Below, one piece after another: positions 12,966-24,169 of a stretch of 64,000 nt of DNA (positions are counted from its first letter, which is position 1; the number at the start of each line of letters is the position of its first letter). The stretch is from Tillandsia leiboldiana (lineage: Eukaryota > Streptophyta > Magnoliopsida > Poales > Bromeliaceae). A model generated the notes under the pieces. It saw only the letters and a list, made by a program, of their open reading frames with translations, did not search any database and was not told the origin of the DNA. The stretch spans positions 25,425,975 through 25,489,974 of the forward strand of contig CM055075.1 in the NCBI GenBank assembly GCA_029204045.2, written 5' to 3'. Position numbers and translations under genes: made by a program.

Positions 12966-13799
12966 AAATAATCGTTGTATTTAATCGTTGTAACAAGAAC
13001 CCGTCATGATATTAACTGGTGAAAAATTCGAACAATGAGAAAATGACATGCGACGATAAAGAAGATAAAATTTATGATAAAATTTATTATATTTTAAAAT
13101 TTCTGATAAACAAGAAAATTATAATTAATATAATATTTATTTAAGTTTTATTTATGTTTAAAATAATTTCTCAATTTGATATAATTTACTAATAAATTAT
13201 ATTTTTTTCACACTTTGATCCAAAAACGAAGAAATTTTATTTTGATTAATACAAATTTTCTTAATTTATTTTATATAAGAATTTAAATAGAATATTTTTT
13301 AAAAAATCAATCCAAATAGTAAAAAATAGAGTAATTTTTTTTATAAAATATTAAGTTTTTTAAGATGTCAAATACATTGTAAAATAAAATATTATTTTAT
13401 TTTTCAATAATTACCAAATAGTTAAAAGTTTATATAATTTTTTTGGATTTTCAGTATTCGAAATCAAGCAATGATATTTGTATACCTAAAAAGTAGATAT
13501 AAATCTTACACCCTACTAATTTAAGTAATTTAAGGGCTAAAACTTTTATACATTTTTATGATTTTTTTTAAAAAATAAATTTTGATTTGACCTCTTGTAG
13601 TTTAACACATTTTCACTTTGCCATCTAGTTGAAAAAGTTGCATTTACCTACCCTGATGTCTCCCCGTGGGTGGGTTTTCCAACATTATCTTCACCTTTTT
13701 CTTTCTTAATTAAAAAATTTTAAATTTTAATATATTTAAATTTATAAAATTTAAAATTTTAAAATTTTAAATTTTAAATTTTAAAAATTTTAAATAATT
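12966..13799. other. AT-rich intergenic DNA
   Basis: Near 13575-13640 there is a fragment (TAGTTTAACACATTTTCACT) related to the MITE that brackets the solo LTR at 33.7-34.6 kb. No genes are seen. Confidence 0.45.
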
Positions 13800-14060
13800 T
13801 TTTTTATATATAGTAAAATATAAATTTTAATAAATTTTTTTAATAAATATCTTAAATTAAATATTTAAAATTATATAAGTAAAATTTTTATTTATTTAAA
13901 AAAACTATTATAGTTAAGGACAATTTCGTCATTTTATACAATTGCTACTTTCTATTCCTCTAATTCCGCATTATCATACCAAATCTAGTTTTCACATTTA
14001 TACTTATCTCCGGTACAACTAATTCTCTCTTTATCTCACAACCAAACGAAGGCATAGAGA
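13800..14060 (-). repeat. Dispersed repeat, inverted copy of 9110-9345
   Basis: The reverse complement of this segment matches 9110-9345, including the GACGAAATT-containing block and the following TTTTACTTATATAATTTTAA-type stretch. The outer end reads ACCAAACGAAGGC, i.e. GCCTTCGTTTGGT on the other strand, a terminal motif like that at 8456. Confidence 0.5.
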
Positions 14061-14199
14061 TAAACTACGAATTGAAATTTTAAAGTTAACAAATCAAATA
14101 AATTAAAAGATTATATTGTAAACTCTAATTATATCGGTAACAAGTTGTGGTATGTTTTATATATTTTTACTTAAAAAGAAAATGATGAGACTAGTGTAA

Positions 14200-15155
14200 A
14201 ATTATTATTATTATTGAGAGAAAGGTAGCACGCTACTCACTTCATTCACCAGAAAAATAAACTAAGCTACAAGGGTGAGACAACTAGATCTCCCGAGAAA
14301 CCGAAAAAAAAAAAAAAAAACAAAAGGACACCTCGTGAAACGAGTTAGGCTCTCAGGTTCCTCCAGTGCGCCAACTCCCGCTCAACCCAACTAATAGCGC
14401 TAAGGGGTCCGTATTAGATTCCTGAAAAATGACCATGTTCCTAATATTCCACAACACTCACCAATTCGTTGATAGGAACGTTAAAGAATCGTTACCCAAA
14501 TCAGGCCCACCCCTTTCCTCCCCTCTTCCACACCTCGCGAACCCTGCCCCCTAACGCCTCGAACCTGCCTTTATCGTGCCATCTCCAAACCGCTCTATCC
14601 TCCCTGTTCTCCGGCGCGACCTCCCCCACCAAACCCTTAAGTAAGTTTACACGCTCTCTAATAGTCCTTCCCCTCAAAGCCACCCCTCTTAGGATTCTCC
14701 GCCACCTCCACTTGTTGCGATCAAGGCAGGACCAGACTCTAATTGTCCTCCTCACCAACTCGTTGTACAAATCAGGGAAGAGGGACTGTAAGGTAACCTC
14801 CCCACACCATCTGTCATTTCAGAAATTGATCGATCTCTCGTCCCCAAGCTCATAGGCCACCCTCTCCATAAAGGTGTCTCTGGTACCGATGACACTCCTC
14901 CACCAATGGTACCGATGACACTCCTCCACCAATGAAATGCCGGTCTAAAAGAGCTCCCCTCCCTCAGAGGAACCCTCTTCTGGTAATAAAGCCCTCTAAT
15001 CAGTTCCACAGCAGCTCGCGATCTGAGAAAAACCTCCACCACCATTTGCAGAGGAGGGCGTCGTTCATAACGCTCAAATCCAGGATATCCAACCACCCTC
15101 ATTCTTATTCCTGCACATAATTCCCCACGCTGCTAATTATTGGCTTCTAGATGTG
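14200..15155 (-). pseudogene. Decayed LINE ORF2 C-terminal fragment
   Basis: Translated on the - strand in shifting frames, it gives the post-RT region of a plant LINE: a KWWWRFFSDRELLW block, then LIRGLYYQKRVPLREG and FRPAFHWWRSVIGT, then RTIRVWSCLDRNKWRWRRIL. The same order is seen in the LINE at 27.0-28.7 kb (KWWWRFF, LYYTRRRPLWEG, FSQWWRSVLGT). A 26-bp tandem duplication (14882-14907, 14908-14933) shifts the frame, and other frameshifts are present. On this strand the 3' end (about 14200) carries an (AAT)n-like tail, as some plant LINEs do. No function remains. Confidence 0.75.
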
Positions 15156-15208
15156 TGTACAAGATTTATAGTCCACTTTTGCATATGCAAGTAGTATTTC
15201 TATTAAAA

Positions 15209-16380
15209 AAAGATTTTTTTTGAAAATGATTCTCTAAAAGTTTTTATTTTAAAAAATGACCCTACAAAATTTTTATTTATAAAATTGGTCATATAGGTGC
15301 CACCTATGCGCTACGCGTGACTGCCATGTTAGCGAGAGATGTGGATGTGGAATGAGTTGAACACGAAAAATTATTTTCCGTGTTTAAAGTTTAAATACGA
15401 AAATCATTTCCCGTGTTTAAACACGAAAAATCATTTTCCCGTGTTTAAACACGGGAAATGATTTCCGTGTCTATATTCCTTGTATAATAAATTTTTTATT
15501 TTTGGAAATGGTTTTCCGTGTAATTGAAATCAAAATCTATATTTTAAATTAAAATTTGAATTCGAAAATCAAATTAAGATTTGAATTCAAAATTTCATTA
15601 CTTAAATTTAAATTTAAATTTCAAATTTAATTTATATTTTTGATTTGAATTTTAAATTTCAAATTTATATTTTTATCTCGTATTTGAATTTTAAATTTAA
15701 ATTCTAATTTTAAAATTTTAAAATTAAAATTTAAAATTAAAATTGATTTTAGATTCCAAATTTGAATTTAAAATTGATTTTGGATTCAAATTTCAAGTTC
15801 AAATTTAATTTTGAATTAAAATTCATATTTTGCACTAGTTTTAAATTCAATTTGAGATCTTGAATTTAATTTGAATTTCAACTTTAGTTTTAAACTTTAA
15901 ATTCAAAATATTGAAATTGAATCTAAATTTTAAGTATTAATTTAGGTTCAAAATCAAATTTCAAATTTATATTTAAAATTTAAATTTAAATTTAAAAATC
16001 AAATCAGATTTCAAATTTAAATTTGAAATTTGAATTTAAATTTAAATTAAAATAATAAAATTTTGAATTCAAATCTTGATTTGATTTTTGAATTTAAATT
16101 TTAATTTAAAATATAGATTTTGATTTTTAATTACAAGGAGAAATATTTTTAAATATAAAAATTTCATTATAGGAAGAATATGAACAGAGGGAGCCATTCT
16201 CCGTCTTTAAATACGAAAAATAATTTTTCGTGTTTAACAAATTCCATGTCTACCTCCTCGCTCACGTCGCGGGCACACGTGGCGCATAGTTGGCACCCAT
16301 AGGACTATTTTTGTAAATACAAATTTTATAGAGTTATTTTTAAAAATAAAAATTTTCATAAAATCATTTTTAAAAAAAAC
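15209..16380. mobile_element. 1.2-kb foldback transposon with >250-bp inverted arms, 9-bp TSD
   Basis: The left arm (15209-~15500) and right arm (~16120-16380) are inverted copies: GGTGCCACCTATGCGC on the left corresponds to GCGCATAGTTGGCACC on the right, and the terminal ~100 bp align with few mismatches. CTATTAAAA flanks both sides (15200-15208, 16381-16389). The left arm itself contains GTGTTTAAACACG palindromes. The centre is simple AAATTTGAATTT-type sequence. There is no coding capacity, and the class is likely Mutator-like foldback. Confidence 0.75.
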
Positions 16381-16389
16381 CTATTAAAA

Positions 16390-18092
16390 AATATAAAAAT
16401 AATATTTTTATATTTTTTTATAGAATGTACATTTTACATTCCATCGTGTAAATAATTATATTTTTTGTGGATATTTACTCTAACAAAAAAATTGATGAGA
16501 CAAGTAATTGATGAGACAAGTGAGTAAATTCGTATTTTTTAGAGCTTTGGGTGTAAAATTTTTGCCTAATTTAGGTGAACAAGTGGTAGTGATTTTTTTT
16601 TAAGATTGGAGAGAAATATTTAGCCCTCGGATGATGGGGGCATAAAATTCTCCCATATTTTTGGATGGAATTTATTATATAACAGTCACACCATATTATT
16701 TATAGTCAGTGAATTATATTTATTTTTTTAAATTTAAAAAATAATAATTTTTTTTTTTATAAAAAATTATAATAAAATAAATAAATTTCACAAGTACGAT
16801 TAGATTGACTTGGAGACACCATAATGTGACTCGTCGCAATCTCAACTTTTTATTTATTTATTTTTGAGTGTATTAAAGAACATTGCTTCAAAATAACTTC
16901 CAATCCACATCTCAATGAATATTTACCTTTTTTTTTTTTTACTTTCCTTGGCACAAATACCCAACACTCATAGGAACTGTTATTAGAATACTTATTAGGG
17001 TTATTCACTTATTTTGTTGAATGTAATTATAAATGTAATATAGTTTGAGGTGCATGTAAGTGAAAATACAACTGCATGTTATGTATGTAAATATTATAAT
17101 AATAAATAATTTGGTTGGTTGTATCCAATTATGAAGTATATTTTTAATACTTTAGATATGCAATTGTGAGATTAATGTAATATAGTTTCTCTAAAAAAGA
17201 TGATTTTTTTATTTAAAGAAAATATAGTAATTTTGGATGTAGTTCTAACTATATTATAGTTGAGTTTTCTCATACAGTTCTAATTACAACAATTATATTT
17301 AAATGCGTTGATTGAAGTACTAAATTGAAATTTACATATAGTATAATCATAATTCATGTGCAAACATACATAACAAAAAAAAACCCTTATATAGTCTTTT
17401 CCACCTATTATTATTTTAAAGAATAATATCTAATTTTTTTTTTTTCAAAATTTTAAAAATATTTTATTTAATCAGGAAAGACTAAAATATTTTTATTGAA
17501 TTTAGAAACTTTCTTCAAATATCTCTATTTTTCCTAGAGTTTACCTTTAGGATTGGATATTAAAAAAATATTTTGATAATTTTAAGATAAAATTTCAAAT
17601 AGTAGTGAAAGGTAAATATGCAAAAAAATAAAATAAAATAAAATAAAATAAAAAAATAAATTCAAAAAGGAGATGGTCTTTATCTTTCGTTCCGGGTGCA
17701 ATTGGCAAATGACTTGATAGTTAATTTTTAAAATATAAATTTTATATTTTAAATTAATATTTTTTAAAAAAATTTAATTAAAAAAAATAATTTTTTATTT
17801 TAATAACAGGACGTTATACCAAAATAAAATTATGTTATCAATCATGAAAAAATACAATAAAAAATTAATCTCCCCACCCTCAATATTGCTACGCCAAAGG
17901 TGTCTCCTATCATCAAACACTTTCAAAATTTTTAAAAAATTAATGTTATGTTAGAATTAATTCGGTACCGTGGGATCATAATTATGGCTTTTATTGAGTC
18001 GACATATCTTTGTTAGTTGATTAGGCATAATCTAATCGTAACAAAATATTAAGATAAAAAGCATCAAACCAAATATATATATATATATATAT
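16390..18092. other. AT-rich intergenic DNA
   Basis: No gene is recognised. A SINE-like piece (CCGGGTGCAATTGGCAAATG) lies near 17692, and a short (AAAAT)n run near 17635. The right end merges into (TA)n. Confidence 0.5.
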
Positions 18093-18263
18093 GAGCAACG
18101 CTACATGTACACCCCCAAAAGGGTGTACATCTTACACCCACCCATCTAAGGATGGGGAGGTCACTTCACAAATTGTGAAGTGACCCCTCACCACACCCCA
18201 CCCATTGGATGGGTGGGGTGTGCGATGTACACCCCCGAATGGGGTGTACAAGTAGCATTTTCC
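18093..18263 (+). mobile_element. Hairpin MITE copy 2 (subfamily II), in (TA)n
   Basis: The ends are GAGCAACGCTACATGTACAC and GTACAAGTAGCATTTTCC. The central palindrome is TCACTTCACAAATTGTGAAG with GTGACCCC following; side palindromes are CCACCCATCTAAGGATGGGG and CCCACCCATTGGATGGGTGG. TATATATAT lies on both sides (18084-18092, 18264-18272), compatible with a 9-bp duplication although the microsatellite makes this uninformative. Confidence 0.85.
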
Positions 18264-18310
18264 TATATATATATATCAGGGACTTATGGTGAAATTAATC
18301 CAATTTACTA

Positions 18311-18715
18311 ATTGTAAAAGAGCAATACTATTTGTATATTCAAAATTAAGTATAGAATATATATTTTATTTATTTTAGGATGAAAATTTATTCACAAACA
18401 ATACTACTCGTATGATGTGCATTTCATCCATTCAAAAATGAAATATATTTCATTGGTCGCTTCGAAATGATCAGTAAAATTCATCCCACTCCATAATGAA
18501 TGGGATATAAAATATAATTTTTTTTAAAATTTAAAAAAATTATTTTTTCTTATTTCCTAGTCAAGTCACTAATAAAATTTATTTCATTCTGAAGTGGATG
18601 GAATGTAAAATACACATCCTTTCTGAAGTGAGATAAATTTTACTGATTATTTCAAAGTGATAATAAAATACACTCTATCTGAATGAAATGTATATCATAC
18701 ATTCCTTACTAATTA
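18311..18715. mobile_element. Decayed relatives of the hairpin MITE family
   Basis: It begins GAGCAATACTATTTGTATAT, a worn family terminus, and contains alternating inverted blocks (GGATGAAAATTTATTC, CATTGGTCGCTTCGAAATG, TTCATCCCACTCC). At least two overlapping degenerate copies seem present. Boundaries are approximate. Confidence 0.45.
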
Positions 18716-18829
18716 CCTCTACTTTTATATAATAATTTTTAATAAATACATAGAAGGAATAATTATTCATATAGTTCTCAAAAATTTTAAAATATTCAAT
18801 ATATTTTTATATTTTATTTTAAATATATT

Positions 18830-18930
<101 letters not shown>

Positions 18931-19161
18931 TTATCTCGAGGTATATCATAGTAAAAGGAAGTCAACTTTTTTTTATATAAATAAAAAATTAATAGCGGTG
19001 AAAAAAATTATTTAATAAATAAATAAAATATTTTTTTATAATGATAAAATGCATATATATTTGAAAAAATAAAAAAAATAAATTTATAAAAATAATAAAT
19101 TTAGTCCAATATATTAAGTGGAATAAATAAAAATAATTAAAATTTGGTGGGAATATATAAG

Positions 19162-19333
19162 GGGAAATGCTATGTGTACACCCGTAATGAGTGTACATCT
19201 CACACCTCCACCCATCTAAGGGTGGGGGTGTGATGATGGATCACTTGATGTGACCCGTAAAAAATATCGCCACCATTAAAATAATGGAGATGTATGATGT
19301 ACACCCCTTCGGGGTGTACATGTAGCCTTGCTC
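19162..19333 (+). mobile_element. Hairpin MITE copy 3 (subfamily I) upstream of NF-YA
   Basis: The ends are GGGAAATGCTATGTGTACAC and GTACATGTAGCCTTGCTC. Perfect 9-bp direct repeats ATATATAAG lie at 19153-19161 and 19334-19342, fixing the boundaries and the Mutator-type duplication. It has the same central block (GATCACTTGATGTGACC) and side blocks as copies 1 and 7. It lies about 300 bp upstream of the CCAAT cluster of the NF-YA leader, so it is part of the proximal promoter or immediately upstream of it. Confidence 0.9.
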
Positions 19334-19642
19334 ATATATAAGTGAGTGCCGCAATGAATAAGCACAAAAACCTCCTCTTCAACATTTTATTATTATTATT
19401 TTTTTCTATTTTTTAAATTTTGTTTAGACAAAAAAGAATTCTCGTAGGGTGGTGTCGTGGAGGAACGCTTCCTGCGGAGTCGCCATCTGTCCCCATTCCT
19501 TCCCCCCAGGCTCCCTTTGTTTGGTTTTTTTTTTTTTTTTTTTTAATTTTTTTTTTTGTTTTTTGTTTTTTGTTTTTGTATTTTGTGGGGAGGGTGGGTT
19601 CGAGTCCTTCTAGGGTTACGGTTTGTGTCCTCGGCTCCTCCG

Positions 19643-19945
19643 ATTGGTCTCTTCCTCTTCACCATCCCCGCGCGATTCCTCGTCCGGAGCTCGCGCGATT
19701 GGTCGCCGCCACCGCCCCTGCAGATGCGGAGAATCTAAGCCCTCGATTGGTTCGTTTCCCCGATTCCCGTGCGCTCCTCGCGATTGGCTCGGCGATTCCG
19801 CGCACGTGATGCGCTTTCCTTTTCTTTTTTCTTTTTGTTCCTAGGATTTTTTTTTTATGGGGGAGGGGTGGGGGGGGTGTGGTTGGTGGCGGTTGCTTAA
19901 CGGGGTTCGTTCGTTGCTTCTCTTTTTGTTGTGTGATTTGATTGG
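19643..19945 (-). promoter_or_regulatory. Cluster of five CCAAT boxes (candidate NF-Y sites)
   Basis: ATTGG cores occur at 19643-19647, 19698-19702, 19746-19750, 19783-19787 and 19941-19945, all in the same orientation. Each has flanks fitting the NF-Y consensus YSATTGGYY: CGATTGGTC twice, CGATTGGTT, CGATTGGCT and TGATTGGTT. Four fall within 145 bp. The gene downstream encodes the CCAAT-contacting NF-Y subunit, which suggests feedback. This is inference. Confidence 0.6.
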
Positions 19946-20745
19946 TTCGGCGGGAGATTAGGCCTTTGTGGGGGTACGGATTTGTGGTTCGTACGGATTT
20001 GTGGTTCGTAAAAGGGCCTGGAAATGGTTAGCTTTTTGAGTGAATTTTGGATTTTTCTATTCTAGTTTAGGAATTTTCGACGATTTGCGGCTCAAAATTT
20101 GAGTTTTGATTCGATATTTTATGCTACTCCACTCTCTTTACTCTGAATCCTCAATTGAATATAGCAAAAGGAAGTGATTTAATGTTATGGATTTTTTTTT
20201 TTTTTTTAAAGAAATGGGGTTCTTTACTCTTTTGTGATTTAAGGTTCAGTGGGAGATCAGGGTTTGTGGGGGTAGGATCGCCTTAGTTCGTACGGATGTA
20301 GGGTTAGGAAAAGGGCCTGGAAATGGTTATATTAAGTAAATTTTGGATTTTTCTAAGCTAATTTAGGAAGTTTCAACGTTTTTGGGTTTAATTTTTAATT
20401 TTTAAGTTTTAATTTGATATTTTTATGTTACTTCACTCTCTTTACTCTGAATTGTCAATTGAATTTAGCAGAGCGAAGTGATTTAATGTTTATTCTTATC
20501 TTACGGTTTCGTTGCTTCTTTTTTTTTGTGATTTAATTGATTCGGTAGGTGATTAGGCTTTTTAGGGGTGGTACTCTTTTCGTACGAATTTAGGGTTTGG
20601 AAAAGAGCCTGGAATTAGTTAGATTTAAGTAAAATATTAGTTGTTTTTTTAAAAAATTTCAGTGATTTTCGGCTTAAATTTTGATTTTTTGGTTTTTTCT
20701 TTATAATTTTATTCTCTGAATTGTCAACTGAATTCAGTAATTTGG
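19931..20745 (+). repeat. Three diverged ~300-bp tandem repeats in the NF-YA leader intron
   Basis: Units start near 19931, 20234 and 20528 (GTGTGATTTGATTGG, GTGATTTAAGGTTCAG, GTGATTTAATTGATTCGG). Each then has a GGGAGATTAGG-type block, a TTCGTACGGAT-type block, GGCCTGGAAATGGTTA (or a close variant), AAATTTTGGATTTTTCT and TCTTTACTCTGAAT in the same order. The third unit is the most diverged and shortest. Confidence 0.75.
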
Positions 20746-21055
20746 TGTTTTTCTATTTTACTGATCTGTTTTTACGATTTTTATCTAGTTTTTTTTGCTA
20801 ATTTTGAATCCAGTTAAGCTTCTTGTAGATTAAAAATAACCATATATATATATATATATATATTTTTTTTTTTTATCAAAAACATGATATGGATATATAT
20901 ATTGTGAATTCATTACTTCTCTCATGTGATTTTACCTTATTGTTCTTTTTTCTTTATAAAGGTTGTATTTTTCATTTTATTTTATTATTTTTCCCGGTTT
21001 TGTTGATCATGAGGATGTTGTCTTTGCAGCAAGTGAAAGAGTTGCAATTTGTAGT

Positions 21056-24000
21056 ATGGAAGATCACAGCATGGACTCACGACACGGGGGAACAAATCTG
21101 GTGGAGCCCTGCGGACAAAGTGTGGTTCCTTCCACCGTAGTTGTTCAACCATGGTGGAGGGGTCCTCCGGCCTTCGGTGTCGCGCAACCACTCGGAGGCT
21201 CTACAACCAAAGCTTCGCAGTCGCAGATGGGTGATGGTGCGAATGGAGATGTCGGCCCCCAGACCCAGAGTTCTGGGGAGCAAAAAGGTTAATTTCTCTT
21301 GTTTGACGTGTCGCATGCTAAAGTTCGATGATTGAATTACATTTTGCAGAATTATTTGGTATGGTTACTGTTTATACAGAGTTAGCCTTTTGATTATTCT
21401 GATGCTTAGCGATGTCGAGTTCAAACAAAGATCTGATGAGATTTGATTATGTATGATCAATGATATGATTTGTTTACTGGATTTATTCCGTCTGCTACTA
21501 CTTGCGCAGTTGATTTCTATGCAAGGGCTCTCAAGTGGCCATTGCCTGGTTTGGTGGTAAAAGTCTCGCGCTCGCAACCATGTGGTTGCTGGTATGAGCC
21601 TCTAGAGTGGGTACTTCATTAGAAAATGCTGTAAGTTATGACCTTTTCAGTTTTTAACCTCCAATGATCCCAGCTTGGTAGAATGGGACCGAAACATTAT
21701 AGTGGCCTTTTCTTAGCTATAGAACTTCAAATACGTTGGTTTTTAAAGGCGGGCTAAACCATTGGTGTTATTGCACTTGTATGGTTTAGTGATATTATTT
21801 CATATCCGATGATATGTCGAACCATGTAAACTTTACCAAAAGTATTTTTGCAAGAGTTTTGTTTGTGATGAGCGCATGGTCTTCTGATGAACACTGAACG
21901 AAATTTTGAATTTGCTTTTAGTTTTTGTTTGTGATCAAGAGTCTGTATGCGTTTTGCCTCTTCTGAAAACCAACATTTGATAGCTTTGTTTTCTTCATGT
22001 TAAATAAATTTTCTGTTAAGTTGGAACACTATGTGCACTCTTAACCCTCTGAGTTGCAGATTGAACAAATTTGATGTTGACCATATCTAGTCGTTGACCT
22101 TCTCTTTTCATTTGTAAAATTGCATTGTGGTATTTCATTACAAAAACTTGTTTTGGCTGTCACCTGGTTCACATGCTTAACATTGTACATCATTTTCTTT
22201 TGACGGTTAACATTTATATATCATAGATGTTCACTTTTTTATCGAAGTTCCTAAGTAGAGTTCAAGATATATGTCTAGCTTTATCTCAAAAAAAAAAAAG
22301 TAAAAAAAAAAGATATATGTTTAATTGCAGATGTTTGACCTTGCATTCATGAATTTGCTGCCATTTTCTCTGTGAACACTCGCTCTTTAAAGCAAAGAAA
22401 GCTCCCTGCTGCCAACCCAACTCTCTTTTTTTTTTCCCACAAATCAGGGCCAAGAGATCAGGAGCGAGAATTCATTTTCGAAATGTCATGCTTTGTCATG
22501 TCAAATGTTAGGTAGAACAATATTTCGTTTGGCATGAACACGACACAGTTGGCTGATTATATCAAATAATGCGGCTGAGCGCGGGCTATTTATTGGAGGG
22601 GTTATGTGACACATCTTGTGTAACTTAATTAATTAAATGGGTGTGTTAGTTTGTCATGACTTTTTGTACAACATGAACGCAATATTTGACCCACTTAACC
22701 TAATGCATTTAACCTCTTAAGTTATTTCATGGTACAGATTATACTTAATGTAGTTACTTGTGTCATTATCATGTCCATATTCATATTCACAAATAAAAGC
22801 TTAGTCAAAATGCTGCTCAAGTGCCTTCAATATTTTGATTCACTTGTACTGCGAAGCACTTTATTCACCCGTATATACATAGATATTAGTATGAAGATGG
22901 GATTCTATGTTACTGACAAGAAAATTATATAAATCATCAGATGGTAGTCTCGGACCTGAAAACCAGCTTCTGCCAGCTGTCTCATCGGTGCTTGCTCCTG
23001 GGATGCCAGAATTTGTACCACAAACCCAGCTGGAACTTGGTCAATCAATTGTGTGACTTCTTTCTTTCATTTCTTTTTCTGCAGAGCAGTGTGCTATCTC
23101 TTCATTTGCCTAGTGAATCCTGCGTAGATAAATTGATGATTTATTTAGTTTTTTTGATTATGGTCTAGTATCTTGTTGCAGGCTTGTGCAACATTCCCAT
23201 ACTCCGATCCTTATTTTGCCGGCGTAATGACTCCTTATAGTACACAAGCTCTGGTATGTGAGTTTATATATCTTTCTAGCGTTTTCAGTGCCAGCTTGTA
23301 GCAGTTCACAATTATTTTGTTATGCACAGAAATCTAGCTTAGCTGGCAAATCCAGCATTGTTGACGCAAAAAAATAAAGAAGTATTTTGATGAGAAAATC
23401 GATTATAGGAGCTGAAAAAGATAGATCTAGAAGAAGAGTATAAGGTAGCTTCTGACTACCGCAAAACTTACAGATGCTTCCTTTAAAAGTTTTTGTCCAG
23501 CTATTTAATAGATTTATTCCGTCGTACATTAAATGATTATTTTTCTAATTGAAAGGATAATCCTAAAATGTTGTCCTCATGAAATATTGATAACCAAATG
23601 AGATTTCCTACCGTGTATGCCTTATTCTCTTTTATGTTATTTTCGAAGATTGATTCTACAAATCCTTTACAGATAAATCATTTTCACCGTCTGGGCATTC
23701 GTTATTTTATATTTGATTTGGGCCCTTTTTCAAATCTGTGGAGCATGGAGTTGTTTCAGATTCATTTTCTGGTTAATTTGTACAAATAACTTATTATTAC
23801 TCATATGGTGAGTTGCTTCAGATGCAATCTCAGTTTATTGGGATGCCTCACACTCGCATGCCATTACGTCTTGAAATGGCTGAAGAGCCTGTTTATGTAA
23901 ATGCAAAGCAATACCATGGAATTCTAAGACGAAGACAGTCAAGAGCGAAGGCTGAACTTGAGAAGAAAATTATAAAATCTAGAAAGGTAAAACCAATTAA

Positions 24001-24105
24001 ATTAAGTCTGCTTTGCATTTCCTGTGCTGCCATGCTTTTATAGTCAATATAGCAAGCTTTGAGTGCATTAGTTGAAAATTCAATTTATTATGACTTTTAG
24101 AATGA

Positions 24106-24169
<64 letters not shown>

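Larger units (their letters stand above)
19343..21029 (+). promoter_or_regulatory. NF-YA promoter and 5' leader (non-coding exon plus leader intron)
   Basis: GC content rises sharply from about 19440, and CT-rich, CpG-rich sequence typical of a plant 5' leader runs to about 19850. A leader intron then extends to the splice acceptor TGTCTTTGCAG at 21029, 26 bases before the start codon. The transcription start and first donor site cannot be fixed from sequence. Five ATTGG (inverted CCAAT) boxes lie at 19643, 19698, 19746, 19783 and 19941. A poly(T) run sits at about 19526-19557. Confidence 0.6.

Noticed and set aside
14469..14855. + strand 128-codon frame
   Set aside because: It is the antisense shadow of the LINE ORF2 remnant, which makes sense only on the - strand.
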